From positions 1 through 64,000 of the forward strand of contig NZ_SLVX01000001.1 in assembly GCF_004341885.1 (NCBI RefSeq): DNA of 64,000 nt. The letters are read 5' to 3'. The stretch is from Shinella granuli. GTDB lineage: Bacteria; Pseudomonadota; Alphaproteobacteria; Rhizobiales; Rhizobiaceae. A program made the translations under genes and the position numbers. Shown here one piece after another: positions 25,943 through 34,767 of this stretch. The notes beneath the pieces are model-generated. The model was not told the origin of the DNA and ran no database searches. It saw only the letters and a program-made list of their open reading frames with translations. Numbering within the stretch: position 1 is the stretch's first letter; every line of letters starts with the position of its first letter.

Positions 25943-27682
25943 ATGAAGAAGAAAGCCGAATGGCCGCGCAGGCTGAGATCGCAGGAATGGTACGGCGGCA
26001 CCAGCCGCGACGTGATCTACCATCGCGGCTGGATGAAGAACCAGGGCTATCCGCACGACCTGTTCGACGGCCGCCCCGTCATCGGCATCCTCAACACCTG
26101 GTCGGACATGACGCCGTGCAATGGCCACCTGCGCGAGCTCGCCGAGAAGGTGAAGGCCGGCGTCTGGGAGGCGGGCGGCTTCCCGCTCGAAGTGCCGGTG
26201 TTCTCGGCCTCGGAAAACACCTTCCGCCCCACGGCGATGATGTACCGCAACCTCGCCGCGCTCGCGGTGGAGGAGGCGATACGTGGCCAGCCGATGGATG
26301 GCTGCGTGCTGATGGTCGGCTGCGACAAGACCACGCCGTCCCTCCTGATGGGCGCGGCATCGGTCGATCTGCCGTCGATCGTCGTCACCGGCGGCCCCAT
26401 GCTGAACGGTTATTTCCGCGGCGAGCGCGTCGGCTCGGGCACGCATCTGTGGAAATTCTCCGAGATGGTGAAGGCCGGCGAGATGACGCAGGCCGAGTTC
26501 CTCGAGGCCGAGGCCTCGATGAGCCGCTCGTCGGGCACCTGCAACACGATGGGCACGGCCTCCACCATGGCCTCGATGGCCGAGGCGCTGGGCATGGCGC
26601 TTTCCGGCAATGCCGCCATCCCGGCGGTCGATTCCCGCCGCAGGGTGATGGCGCAGCTTACCGGCCGGCGCATCGTCCAGATGGTCAAGGACGACCTGAC
26701 GCCGTCGGACATCCTGACAAAGGACGCCTTCGAGAACGCCATCCGCACCAATGCGGCCATCGGCGGCTCGACCAATGCGGTGATCCACCTGCTCGCCATC
26801 GCCGGCCGGGTCGGCGTCGACCTGACGCTGGACGACTGGGACCGCTGCGGCCGCGACGTGCCGACCGTCGTCAACCTGATGCCCTCTGGCAAGTACCTGA
26901 TGGAGGAGTTCTTCTATGCCGGCGGCCTGCCGGTGGTGCTGAAGCGCCTCGGCGAGGCCGGTCTTCTGCACAAGGACGCGCTGACGGTATCGGGCGAGAC
27001 GATGTGGGACGAGGTCAAGGACGTCGTCAACTGGAACGAGGACGTGATCCTGCCGGCGGAAAAGGCGCTGACGCAATCGGGCGGCATCGTCGTGCTGCGC
27101 GGCAACCTTGCGCCGAAGGGGGCGGTGCTGAAGCCATCGGCCGCCTCGCCGCATCTCCTGACGCACCGGGGCAGGGCGGTCGTGTTCGAGGACATCGACG
27201 ACTACAAGGCCAAGATCAACGACGACGCTCTCGATATCGACGAGACCTGCGTCATGGTCATGAAGAACTGTGGGCCGAAGGGTTATCCGGGCATGGCCGA
27301 GGTGGGCAATATGGGCCTGCCGCCGAAGGTGCTGAAGAAGGGCATCACCGACATGGTGCGCATCTCCGATGCGCGCATGTCGGGCACGGCCTATGGCACC
27401 GTCGTCCTGCACACCTCGCCGGAAGCGGCCGTCGGCGGGCCGCTCGCGGTCGTCAGGAACGGCGACATGATCGAGCTCGACGTGCCGAACCGCCGCCTGC
27501 ATCTCGACATTTCCGAGGAGGAGTTGGCGCGCCGGCTTGCTGCATGGACGCCGAACCACGACCTGCCCGCCTCCGGCTATGCCTGGCTGCACCAGCAGCA
27601 CGTCCAGGGCGCCGATACCGGCGCCGACCTCGACTTCCTCAAGGGCTGCCGCGGCAACGCGGTCGGCAAGGACAGCCACTGA
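25943..27682 (+). CDS. L-arabinonate dehydratase (IlvD/EDD family)
   Basis: A 579-residue [Fe-S] dehydratase. Cluster-binding cysteines are seen in DMTPCNGHL (near residue 56), VGCDKTTPS (near 126) and SGTCNTMGTAST (near 197), with ISDARMSGTAYGTVVLH near 478. The C-terminal part and length match sugar-acid dehydratases such as the structurally studied L-arabinonate dehydratase of Rhizobium leguminosarum rather than IlvD. It would convert L-arabinonate to 2-keto-3-deoxy-L-arabinonate, feeding the two preceding genes. Another pentonate or galactonate is possible. ATG 25943 lies 53 bp after the aldehyde dehydrogenase stop. Confidence 0.88.
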   Translation: MKKKAEWPRRLRSQEWYGGTSRDVIYHRGWMKNQGYPHDLFDGRPVIGILNTWSDMTPCNGHLRELAEKVKAGVWEAGGFPLEVPVFSASENTFRPTAMMYRNLAALAVEEAIRGQPMDGCVLMVGCDKTTPSLLMGAASVDLPSIVVTGGPMLNGYFRGERVGSGTHLWKFSEMVKAGEMTQAEFLEAEASMSRSSGTCNTMGTASTMASMAEALGMALSGNAAIPAVDSRRRVMAQLTGRRIVQMVKDDLTPSDILTKDAFENAIRTNAAIGGSTNAVIHLLAIAGRVGVDLTLDDWDRCGRDVPTVVNLMPSGKYLMEEFFYAGGLPVVLKRLGEAGLLHKDALTVSGETMWDEVKDVVNWNEDVILPAEKALTQSGGIVVLRGNLAPKGAVLKPSAASPHLLTHRGRAVVFEDIDDYKAKINDDALDIDETCVMVMKNCGPKGYPGMAEVGNMGLPPKVLKKGITDMVRISDARMSGTAYGTVVLHTSPEAAVGGPLAVVRNGDMIELDVPNRRLHLDISEEELARRLAAWTPNHDLPASGYAWLHQQHVQGADTGADLDFLKGCRGNAVGKDSH

Positions 27683-27881
27683 GTTTTTCGGGCGCGGTCT
27701 TCGGATCGCGCTCGTTTCCGTTTCATTTCGGCACGGTCGGGCCTGTCTTCCCGTCTGTCGCAACGCTTCCTTTCCCTTTGCACCGCGCCGGTTGCATCCG
27801 TGCGGAACTGTCCGCGGCCATCCGACCTTCGTTTCGCAAGGCCGGTCCACTTCCGGGCCGGTCGCGGAAAGGGAGGTTCCC

Positions 27882-28583
27882 ATGTCTGGAACGTCAAATC
27901 GCAAATCGCTTCTCCGCCTTTCGGCCGGTGTGCTGGTCGCGGCGGTCCTTGCCCTGCCGGTACAGGCGGCCGACCGCGGCAAGCGGGACGGCCTCGGGCT
28001 CGGTGTCGGTGTCAGCGTCGGCGGCATAAAGGCCGGTGTCGATGCCCGGGTCGGAGGCAGCAGAGGGCTCGTCGACGCGGATGTCCGGGCGCGGGCCGGC
28101 GGCCGGAACGGCCTCAAGGCCGATGCCAAGGCGAATGTCGGCGGCAGCCGGGGGCTTGCCGATGCGGATATGAAGGCGGGCCTTGGCGGACGGGACGGCG
28201 TGAACGCGCGTGCCAAAGCCAATGTCGGCGGCTCGGACAGCCTTGCCGATGCGGATATCCGGGCAACGGTCGGCGGGCGTGACGGTCTTGCGGCCGGGGT
28301 CGGCGCGACGGTGGGCGGGCGTGGTCTTGTCGATGCGGATGTCGATGTCAGCCTCGGCGACGACGACGTGCTCACCCGGCCGGATCGCCGCGACCCGCGC
28401 ACGCCCGGCGACGACGATCGGTGGCGCCCTGATCCGGATGACCGCACCGTCGTGCGCGAATTCTCGCGGCTTTCCGGCGGCGAGCGCATGCAGCTCATCA
28501 AGCGCTGCCGCGGCGTCACCAGCGATGGTTATGATGTGGCGCTGGTGAAACTCTGCCGCCTGCTCGAAACGGCAGCGCGTTAA
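27882..28583 (+). CDS. Exported 29-residue-repeat protein of unknown function
   Basis: A 233-residue protein. The signal peptide (basic SNRKSLLR, then LSAGVLVAAVLALPVQA|AD, cleavage near residue 30) is followed by Gly/Ala/Asp-rich tandem repeats. Three full 29-residue units start at residues 57, 86 and 115 (28050, 28137, 28224), each of form VGGS-x-x-L-x-DADxxA-x-x-GGRxG-x-x-A-x-AxA-x, with partial units before and after. Each unit looks like two related half-repeats, suggesting a beta-solenoid. An Asp/Arg-rich linker (about 165-190) leads to a conserved-looking C-terminal segment with two cysteines (LIKRCRGVT, LVKLCRLLE). No family recognised. It has GGGAGG upstream and ends at a long hairpin. 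Confidence 0.75.
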   Translation: MSGTSNRKSLLRLSAGVLVAAVLALPVQAADRGKRDGLGLGVGVSVGGIKAGVDARVGGSRGLVDADVRARAGGRNGLKADAKANVGGSRGLADADMKAGLGGRDGVNARAKANVGGSDSLADADIRATVGGRDGLAAGVGATVGGRGLVDADVDVSLGDDDVLTRPDRRDPRTPGDDDRWRPDPDDRTVVREFSRLSGGERMQLIKRCRGVTSDGYDVALVKLCRLLETAAR

Positions 28584-28590
28584 AGCGTTT

Positions 28591-28630
28591 TCACAAGCCC
28601 TTAAAGCGGAATCGCTTTAAGGGCTTGTGA
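28591..28630. terminator. Long perfect hairpin between convergent genes
   Basis: An 18-bp perfect stem (TCACAAGCCCTTAAAGCG / CGCTTTAAGGGCTTGTGA) with a GAAT loop, placed between the repeat-protein gene and the convergent transglutaminase gene. It lacks a T run on either strand but the stem is strong enough to block or stabilise transcripts from both sides. Confidence 0.75.
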
Positions 28631-28686
28631 GTCGATTCAGGGGCTTATGGCGCGCTTTGCGCATCCTGATTCAAGTGCGGCCCGCG

Positions 28687-29508
28687 TCAGCTCTGGCTCT
28701 GCGACTGGCTCTGGCCGGCAGGCGCCACCGTGATGGCGACGCTCATCGTTTCGGCCGCCGTGCCGACCACCATGCCGGAAACCGGGGCGGCGTCCTTGTA
28801 GTCGAGGCCGCTCGACAGGCGTACATAGCGCGCGTCCGGGCAGATCTTGTTGGCCGCGTCGAAGCCGACCCAGCCGAGGCCCTGCAGGTGCACCTCCGCC
28901 CAGGCGTGGCTTGCCGTCTGCTCGGGCGTTTCCATCAGCAGGTAGCCCGAGACATAGCGGGCCGGCAGGCCGAGATGGCGTGCGGCGGAGATGAAGATAT
29001 GGGCATGGTCCTGGCAGACGCCCTGCTTCCTCTCCAGCGCCTGCTCGGCCGTCGTGTCGGAGGCGGTTTCGCCCGGCTTGTAGGCGACGGTCTCGTGGAT
29101 GGCGGCCATCAGCGCATGCATGCGCGCCAGTTCATTCTCGCCGCTGGCAGATTTGGCGAGGTCGCGGACCAGCTTGCCGGGCCTGGTCAGCGGCGTTTCG
29201 CGCAGATAGAGCCAGAGCGGCACGAAACCCTGGTGCGGGCCGAAGACGCCGGCGCGGTCTTCCGTCTCCACCTCGCCCTCGGCGACGATGCGGATCGCCA
29301 CCTGCTCGGCATTGGTGCTGACGAGATCGACATGGTTGCCGAAGTGATCGGTATAGCCGGCCTCCAGCCGTGCGCCGTGCACGGTGGTCTTCCAGTCGCG
29401 CACGATCTGGCCCGGCTGGGTCTTCGGCGTCAGGCGAAGCCGTTGCAGGGAATACTGCACCGGGTCGTCATAGTGATATTCGGTCGTGTGGCTGATCTTC
29501 AGTCGCAT
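28687..29508 (-). CDS. Transglutaminase-like protein
   Basis: A 273-residue protein with an N-terminal beta domain (MRLKISHTTEYHYDDPV, the bacterial transglutaminase-like N-terminal pattern) and a transglutaminase-core domain. The catalytic triad is visible: Cys in KQGVCQDHAH near residue 165, His in ASHAWAEV near 203, Asp in GFDAAN near 218. The C-terminal tail is a QS repeat. Last gene of the ATP-grasp / alpha-E / transglutaminase trio (gaps 4 and 12 bp). These trios are widespread and are thought to act in an amide-bond forming or breaking pathway on an unknown peptide; no secretion signal is present. Confidence 0.85.
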   Translation of the reverse strand: MRLKISHTTEYHYDDPVQYSLQRLRLTPKTQPGQIVRDWKTTVHGARLEAGYTDHFGNHVDLVSTNAEQVAIRIVAEGEVETEDRAGVFGPHQGFVPLWLYLRETPLTRPGKLVRDLAKSASGENELARMHALMAAIHETVAYKPGETASDTTAEQALERKQGVCQDHAHIFISAARHLGLPARYVSGYLLMETPEQTASHAWAEVHLQGLGWVGFDAANKICPDARYVRLSSGLDYKDAAPVSGMVVGTAAETMSVAITVAPAGQSQSQSQS

Positions 29509-29520
29509 CGCTCGCCAGCC

Positions 29521-30462
29521 CTATCGATAGAAGCGGTAGCCTTCGGAGATTTCCTCTCCGAGGCGGTTGTTGTGCACGATGAACTCCTCGATGAACTCAT
29601 GGAGCCCCTGTTCCATGATGTCGTCGATGGTGCGGCTTCTCAGCAGCATCAGCGTGGCGGAGGCCGTCTCGTGCGCCGCGTGGTTGTCGCCGTAGAGCTT
29701 TGCGAGATAGCCGAGATTGCTGACGATCTTGTCGTAGCTGTAGGCGAGCGAGCGCGGCATGCGGTCGTTGAGGATGAGGAAGTCGGAAATGTTGGTCGAG
29801 GAATAGTCGCCGTCATAGACCCAGCTATAGGAGCGGTGTGCGGAGACCGAGCGCAGGATCGATTCCCACTGCATGTTGTCGAGCGAGGAGCCGACCTTGG
29901 CGATCGCCGGCAGCAGCACGTAATACTTGACGTCGAGGATGCGGGCCGTGTTGTCCGCCCGCTCGATGAAGGTGCCGATGCGCGAGAAGTTGTAGATGTC
30001 GTCGCGCAGCATCGTGCCGTGGAAGGCCCCGCGGATGAGGCCGGTACAGCGCTTGATGCCGTCGATCACCTCGGGCATTTCCGCCGGGCGGACGCGCTTG
30101 GCCAGCATGTCCTTGAAATTGATCCAGCATTCGTTGGTCGCTTCCCAGGTCTCCCGGGTCAGCGCCGTGCGCACCATGCGCGCATTGTTGCGCGCCGATT
30201 CGATGCAGGACATCACGCTCGACGGGTTGGAGCGGTCGCGCAGCAGGTAGTCGATCGCGTCGGCGCTGGTGAGCTTGCCGTGCACCGCGTCGAAATCCTC
30301 GCGCACGCCGGCGCTTTGCAACACGCCGTCCCAGTCCTCGTCGGAGGAGCCGGAGCGCGTCAGCGCCATGCGCAGGCCCGCATCGATGAGGCGGGCGATG
30401 TTTTCGCCCCGCTCGATATAGCGGAACATCCAGTAGAGGCCGTTTGCAGTTCGTCCCAGCAT
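29521..30462 (-). CDS. Alpha-E domain protein
   Basis: A 313-residue all-helical protein of the alpha-E (DUF403) family. The start MLGRTANGLYWMFRYIERGENIARLIDAG and the later FIERADNTARILDVKYY are the two related helical repeats with conserved ER-x-x-N/D-x-A motif. Function is unknown but the gene is almost always found with a DUF404/407 ATP-grasp gene and a transglutaminase gene, as here. It starts 4 bp after the ATP-grasp stop. Confidence 0.88.
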   Translation of the reverse strand: MLGRTANGLYWMFRYIERGENIARLIDAGLRMALTRSGSSDEDWDGVLQSAGVREDFDAVHGKLTSADAIDYLLRDRSNPSSVMSCIESARNNARMVRTALTRETWEATNECWINFKDMLAKRVRPAEMPEVIDGIKRCTGLIRGAFHGTMLRDDIYNFSRIGTFIERADNTARILDVKYYVLLPAIAKVGSSLDNMQWESILRSVSAHRSYSWVYDGDYSSTNISDFLILNDRMPRSLAYSYDKIVSNLGYLAKLYGDNHAAHETASATLMLLRSRTIDDIMEQGLHEFIEEFIVHNNRLGEEISEGYRFYR

Positions 30463-30466
30463 CGGC

Positions 30467-31891
30467 TCAGTCCTCCAGTACCCAGGTGTCCTTCGTGCCG
30501 CCGCCCTGGCTGGAATTGACCACCAGCGAGCCTTCCTTCAGCGCCACGCGGGTGAGCCCGCCGGGAATGATCTGCACCTTGTCGGAAACAAGCACATAGG
30601 GCCGGAGGTCGACGTGCCGGGGCGCGATGCCCTTGTTGACGAGGATCGGGACCGTGGAGAGCGACAGCGTCGGCTGGGCGATGTAGTTCGCCGGCCGGGC
30701 CTTCAGCTTTTCGGCGAAGGCCGCGCATTCCTTCTTCGAGGCGGTGGGGCCGACGAGCATGCCGTAGCCGCCCGAGCCGTGCACCTCCTTCACAACCAGT
30801 TCTTCGAGATGTTCGAGCACGTATTTCAGGCTGTCCTCTTCCGAGCAGCGCCAGGTCGGCACGTTTTCGAGCATCGCCTTGCGGCCGGTATAGAACTCGA
30901 CGATCTCGGGCATGTAGGAATAGATCGCCTTGTCGTCGGAAATGCCGGTGCCGGGAGCGTTGGCGATCGTGATGTTGCCGGCCCTGTAGACATCCATGAT
31001 GCCGGGAATGCCGAGTGCCGAATCCGGCCGGAAGGTGAGGGGGTCGAGGAAATCGTCGTCGACGCGGCGGTAGAGCACGTCGATGGCCTCGTAGCCGCGG
31101 GTGGTGCGCATCTTGACCTTGCCGTCGACGACGCGCAGGTCCGAGCCCTCGACCAGTTCCACGCCCATCATGTCGGCGAGGAAGGCGTGTTCGTAATAGG
31201 CGGAATTGAAGATGCCGGGCGTCAGCACCGCGACACGCGGCTTGCCCGAACAGCCGGGCGGGGCGAGCGAGGCGAGGCTCTGGCGCAGGAGCTTCGGATA
31301 GTCCTCGACGGGCCGCACCTTGTTGATGTGGAACAGCTCCGGGAACATCTGCATCATGGTTTCCCGGTTTTCCAGCATGTAGCTGACGCCGGACGGCGTG
31401 CGGGCATTGTCCTCCAGCACGTAGAACTGGTCTTCGCCGGTGCGCACGATGTCGGTGCCGACGATGTGGGTATAGACGCCGCCCGGCGGCTTGAAGCCGA
31501 TCATCTGCGGCAGGAAGGCTTCGTTGCGCTCGATCAGCTCGCGGGGAATGCGGCCCGCCTTGATGATTTCCTGCTTGTGGTAGATGTCGTCGAGGAAGGC
31601 GTTGAGGGCGATGACCCGCTGTTCTATGCCCTGGGCGAGCCTGCGCCACTCTCGGCCGGAAATGATGCGGGGAATGATGTCGAAGGGGATGAGCTTTTCG
31701 GAACTGTCCTCGTGTCCGTAGACTGCGAAGGTGATGCCGGTCTTTCGAAAGAGGTTCTCGGCGTCCCTTGATTTGGCGATCAGGCGAGCCCGATCCTGTC
31801 CTTCGTACCAGTCATGGTAGTTTTCGTATGGCTGCCGCGGGCCTTGGTCCGCATTCATCATTTCATCAAATGCCAAAGGCGTGTTCCCCAT
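30467..31891 (-). CDS. Circularly permuted ATP-grasp protein
   Basis: A 474-residue member of the CP_ATPgrasp (DUF404/DUF407) family. Family segments are FYVLEDNARTPSGVSYMLENR (split: FYVLEDNAR near residue 155, SGVSYMLENR near 167), PGIFNSAYYEH near 226, VHGSGGYGMLVGP near 368 and VNSSQGGGTKDTWVLED at the C-terminus. It probably uses ATP to make a carboxylate-amine bond; partners are the alpha-E and transglutaminase proteins that follow. First gene of the trio on the minus strand. Confidence 0.88.
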   Translation of the reverse strand: MGNTPLAFDEMMNADQGPRQPYENYHDWYEGQDRARLIAKSRDAENLFRKTGITFAVYGHEDSSEKLIPFDIIPRIISGREWRRLAQGIEQRVIALNAFLDDIYHKQEIIKAGRIPRELIERNEAFLPQMIGFKPPGGVYTHIVGTDIVRTGEDQFYVLEDNARTPSGVSYMLENRETMMQMFPELFHINKVRPVEDYPKLLRQSLASLAPPGCSGKPRVAVLTPGIFNSAYYEHAFLADMMGVELVEGSDLRVVDGKVKMRTTRGYEAIDVLYRRVDDDFLDPLTFRPDSALGIPGIMDVYRAGNITIANAPGTGISDDKAIYSYMPEIVEFYTGRKAMLENVPTWRCSEEDSLKYVLEHLEELVVKEVHGSGGYGMLVGPTASKKECAAFAEKLKARPANYIAQPTLSLSTVPILVNKGIAPRHVDLRPYVLVSDKVQIIPGGLTRVALKEGSLVVNSSQGGGTKDTWVLED

Positions 31892-32206
31892 TTTTCGCCA
31901 TTTGAGTACAACATCAGGGGCAATGCAAGAACCATGCTCAATTAGCAGGAAAGAATTCTCACACCGCTTTGGGAACGGTCAAACCGGCCGGCAGGACGGT
32001 TTTCCGGCGAAAGAACCGCACGGGAGTTCCCTCCACGCCGGTCTGCGGGAAGCAGGCGGGACAGGGTCTGCCGAAAACATGGGCAAATGCCGAAAAAGCG
32101 GTTTTGCCCGGTCTTTCGTTGAACCTAATCATCAAGGAAATTCCTTTGACCATCGTGGAGGCGGCGCCTATCGCTCGCGCACCGATTGTCCTATGCCGGA
32201 AGTCCC
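31892..32206. other. Intergenic region without recognised features
   Basis: This 315-bp stretch separates the divergent ATP-grasp and EamA genes and must hold both promoters. I see no strong dyad, repeat or convincing -35/-10 pair, and no short gene I can support. Confidence 0.6.
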
Positions 32207-33091
32207 ATGTCCCTCGATCGCCTGGCTCCGGCCATCTTCGTCCTGCTCTGGTCGACCGGCTGGGTCGTCGCGAAATTCGGCGCCATCGTCTCCGAGCCGC
32301 TGACGTTCCTGAGCATCCGCTATGCCGCTGCCGCCATTCTGTTCGCCGGCCTGTGTCTTGCCTCCGGCGTCGCCTGGCCGCGAGACCGGCGCACGATCGC
32401 GCATGCCGTCGTCTCCGGCGCCTTCCTGCACGGCCTTTATCTCGGGGCGGTCTGGTGGGCGATCGGCGAGGGCGTGCCGGCGGCGCTCTCCTCCATCATC
32501 GCGGCGCTCCAGCCGCTGATGACGGCGCTGGCCGCGCCCTTCTTCATCGGCGAGCGGCTGAGCCCGACGCAGAAGGCCGGCCTCTGTCTCGGCTTCCTCG
32601 GCGTGCTGCTGGCGGTGCTGCCGAAATTCTTTGGCCAGGGGGCCGCGGCAATCCCGGCCTTCGCCATCATCGTCAACATGCTCGGCATGGCCGCCGTCAC
32701 CTATGGCACGATCTACCAGAAGCAGCATCTCCAGGCCGGCGACATCAGGGCCATCGCGACCCTGCAATATGTCGGGGCGCTCCTCGTCACCGTGCCCTTC
32801 GCGCTCTTCCTGGAAAGCCTGCACGTCGAATTCGGCTTGGCTTTCGTCGCGCTGCTCGCCTGGTCGGTGCTCGGCATCTCCATGGGCGCGGTCCTGCTGC
32901 TCCTCTACCTTCTTCGCCGCGGGCAGGTCTCCCGCGCGGCCTCCCTCATCTACCTCGTGCCGCCGATCGCCGCCCTGCAGGCAGCCGCCGTCTTCGGCGA
33001 GGAACTGACGATGCCGATGATCCTCGGCACGGCGATCGTCGTGGTCGGGGTCTATCTCACCAACCGCAAGGATGTCGCTCCGGCGGAATAA
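32207..33091 (+). CDS. EamA/DMT-family transporter
   Basis: A 294-residue membrane protein of the drug/metabolite transporter superfamily with about ten hydrophobic segments in two EamA halves (roughly residues 1-135 and 145-288). The first starts APAIFVLLWSTGWVVAKFGA. Members export amino acids, metabolites or drugs; the substrate cannot be told here. ATG 32207 was preferred to an in-frame TTG 21 bp upstream since it begins directly with the first helix. The end is followed by a long mirror repeat. Confidence 0.85.
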   Translation: MSLDRLAPAIFVLLWSTGWVVAKFGAIVSEPLTFLSIRYAAAAILFAGLCLASGVAWPRDRRTIAHAVVSGAFLHGLYLGAVWWAIGEGVPAALSSIIAALQPLMTALAAPFFIGERLSPTQKAGLCLGFLGVLLAVLPKFFGQGAAAIPAFAIIVNMLGMAAVTYGTIYQKQHLQAGDIRAIATLQYVGALLVTVPFALFLESLHVEFGLAFVALLAWSVLGISMGAVLLLLYLLRRGQVSRAASLIYLVPPIAALQAAAVFGEELTMPMILGTAIVVVGVYLTNRKDVAPAE

Positions 33092-33106
33092 GGTGGCAGT
33101 CGGTGG

Positions 33107-33263
33107 GTGTCGCGTGGATCCTCGGCGCGGAGGCCGAGGATGATGGGGGGAGGTGAGGCTGCCCGCCCGTCAAACCGTGCGGCATGCGGCTTCGTTGCCT
33201 TGAGCCTGCAAACCTCTCTTCTTTCGTCATCGTCGGCCTCCGCGCCGAGGATCCACGCGACAC
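33107..33263. repeat. Mirror repeat between convergent genes (copy 2, variant)
   Basis: Arms of 37 bp (33107-33143 and 33227-33263) are inverted copies with a single mismatch, separated by 83 bp. The core GGATCCTCGGCGCGGAGGCC differs from copies 1 and 3 in the inner half but shares the GGATCCTCGG...CGAGGATGA frame, so it is a second sub-family of the same element. It again lies between convergent genes (EamA and rhlE). Confidence 0.82.
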
Positions 33264-33287
33264 CCGCGACGCCGGTGGTTGGCGCAA

Positions 33288-33317
33288 ACGAAAACGGCGG
33301 GCCGAAGCCCGCCGTTT
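33288..33317 (-). terminator. Intrinsic terminator of the RNA helicase gene
   Basis: On the minus strand an 11-bp perfect stem AAACGGCGGGC/GCCCGCCGTTT closes on a TTCG tetraloop and is followed by TTCGTTTG after the stem Ts. It lies 22 bp past the helicase stop. Confidence 0.85.
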
Positions 33318-33339
33318 GCTCATCTTCTGATCAACCTGC

Positions 33340-34767
33340 TTACGCCTGCTCGCGGCGCTGGCCTTCCGAGCGGCGCGGCTTGCCGTGCTGGCTCGGGCGG
33401 CCCTGGCCGTTGCCGGCGCCGTGGTTGCGGTTCTGGCGCTCGCCCTGCTTCTGCTGCGGGCGGCCGCCATGGGCGCGCTTGCCGGCAGCCGGAGCGGCGC
33501 CCTCGGAGGCGGCCTGTGCACCATCGCCGAAGGGCTTGCGCTGCGGGCGCTGGGCGGCGCGGCCGTTGCCGGAACGCTGGCCGCCATTGTTGCGGCCCTT
33601 GCGCGACTTGCCGCCGGGGCCGGCCGTCACGATGGCCGGGGCCTCGCCGCTGGCGACCGTGATCTTGATGCCCATCAGCTTCTCGATGTCGCGCAGCAGA
33701 TGCGCTTCGTCCGGCGCGCAGAACGCGATGGCGATGCCGTCGCGGCCGTTGCGGGCCGTGCGGCCGATGCGGTGGACATAGGCGTCCGGTACTTCCGGCA
33801 GGTCGTAGTTGTAGACGTGGGTGACGCCCGGAATGTCGATGCCGCGGGCGGCGACGTCGGTGGCGACCAGCACGCGGATCTCACCGTCACGGAAGGCCTT
33901 GAGGGCGCGCTCGCGCTGGCCCTGGCTCTTGTTGCCGTGGATGGAGGCGGCCTTGAAGCCGATATGGTCGAGATGCTTCATCAGCTTTTCCGCGCCATGC
34001 TTGGTGCGCGAGAAGACGAGCGACAGGCCATCCGGATTGGCGGTGAGCGTCTGCTTGAGGATCTGTGTCTTCTGGTCCTTGCCGGGCACGAAGTGCACGT
34101 ACTGCTCCACCTTGTCGGCAGCCTTGCCGGGCGGGGTGACCTCGACCTTCTTCGGGTTGACGAGGTATTCCCCGGCAAGCTCGGCGATCAGCTTGGGCAT
34201 GGTGGCCGAGAAGAGCAGCGTCTGGCGGTTCTTCGGCACGAGCTTGGAGATCTTGCGCAGGTCGTGGATGAAGCCAAGGTCGAGCATCTGGTCGGCTTCG
34301 TCGAGCACGAGGTAGCGGGCCTGCGTCAGCGTCACGGCCTTGCGGGCAACGAGGTCGAGCAGGCGGCCGGGGGTGGCGACGAGGATGTCGGTGCCGCGCG
34401 AGAGCATTTCCGACTGCTTGTTGATGGAGGCGCCGCCGACGACGGTGACGACGCGCAGCGGTGTCTTCTTCACGAAGTCGCGCAGGTTGTCGGCGATCTG
34501 GTTCACCAGTTCGCGGGTCGGGGCGAGGATGAGGGCGCGGATGTTGCGCGGATCGGGGCGGCGGGCTTCTGCAAGGAGCTTTTCGATCATCGGCAGGCCG
34601 AAGGCGGCCGTCTTGCCGGTGCCGGTCTGGGCAAGGCCGATCAGGTCGCTGCCTTCGAGGACGAGCGGGATGGCCTTTTCCTGGATCGGCGTTGCCTTTT
34701 CAAAGCCGAGGGCGGAGAGCGTGGCGACGATGGTCTTCGAGAGGCCGAGGTCGTGGAACGTGGTCAA
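33340..34767 (-). CDS. rhlE: DEAD-box RNA helicase, RhlE type
   Basis: A 475-residue ATP-dependent RNA helicase. Motifs in order: Q motif (FEKATPIQEKAIP near residue 20), I AQTGTGKTAA (near 46), Ia PTRELVNQ, II DEAD near 154, III SAT near 185, IV LVFSRTK, V DVAARGID, VI HRIGRTARNGRDG near 335. The C-terminal 105 residues are a low-complexity Arg/Gly/Gln-rich RNA-binding tail. The start is read as TTG 34767 with AAAGGT upstream, since the homology begins there (TTFHDLGLS) and no ATG lies near. The role is probably ribosome assembly or RNA turnover in the cold. A 354-bp untranslated region precedes it. Confidence 0.88.
   Translation of the reverse strand: MTTFHDLGLSKTIVATLSALGFEKATPIQEKAIPLVLEGSDLIGLAQTGTGKTAAFGLPMIEKLLAEARRPDPRNIRALILAPTRELVNQIADNLRDFVKKTPLRVVTVVGGASINKQSEMLSRGTDILVATPGRLLDLVARKAVTLTQARYLVLDEADQMLDLGFIHDLRKISKLVPKNRQTLLFSATMPKLIAELAGEYLVNPKKVEVTPPGKAADKVEQYVHFVPGKDQKTQILKQTLTANPDGLSLVFSRTKHGAEKLMKHLDHIGFKAASIHGNKSQGQRERALKAFRDGEIRVLVATDVAARGIDIPGVTHVYNYDLPEVPDAYVHRIGRTARNGRDGIAIAFCAPDEAHLLRDIEKLMGIKITVASGEAPAIVTAGPGGKSRKGRNNGGQRSGNGRAAQRPQRKPFGDGAQAASEGAAPAAGKRAHGGRPQQKQGERQNRNHGAGNGQGRPSQHGKPRRSEGQRREQA

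Noticed and set aside
23421-28519. Minus-strand frames of 836 and 863 codons opposite gguC to the arabinonate dehydratase
   Set aside because: No recognisable domain, low-complexity composition, and full antisense overlap with enzymes that have catalytic motifs.
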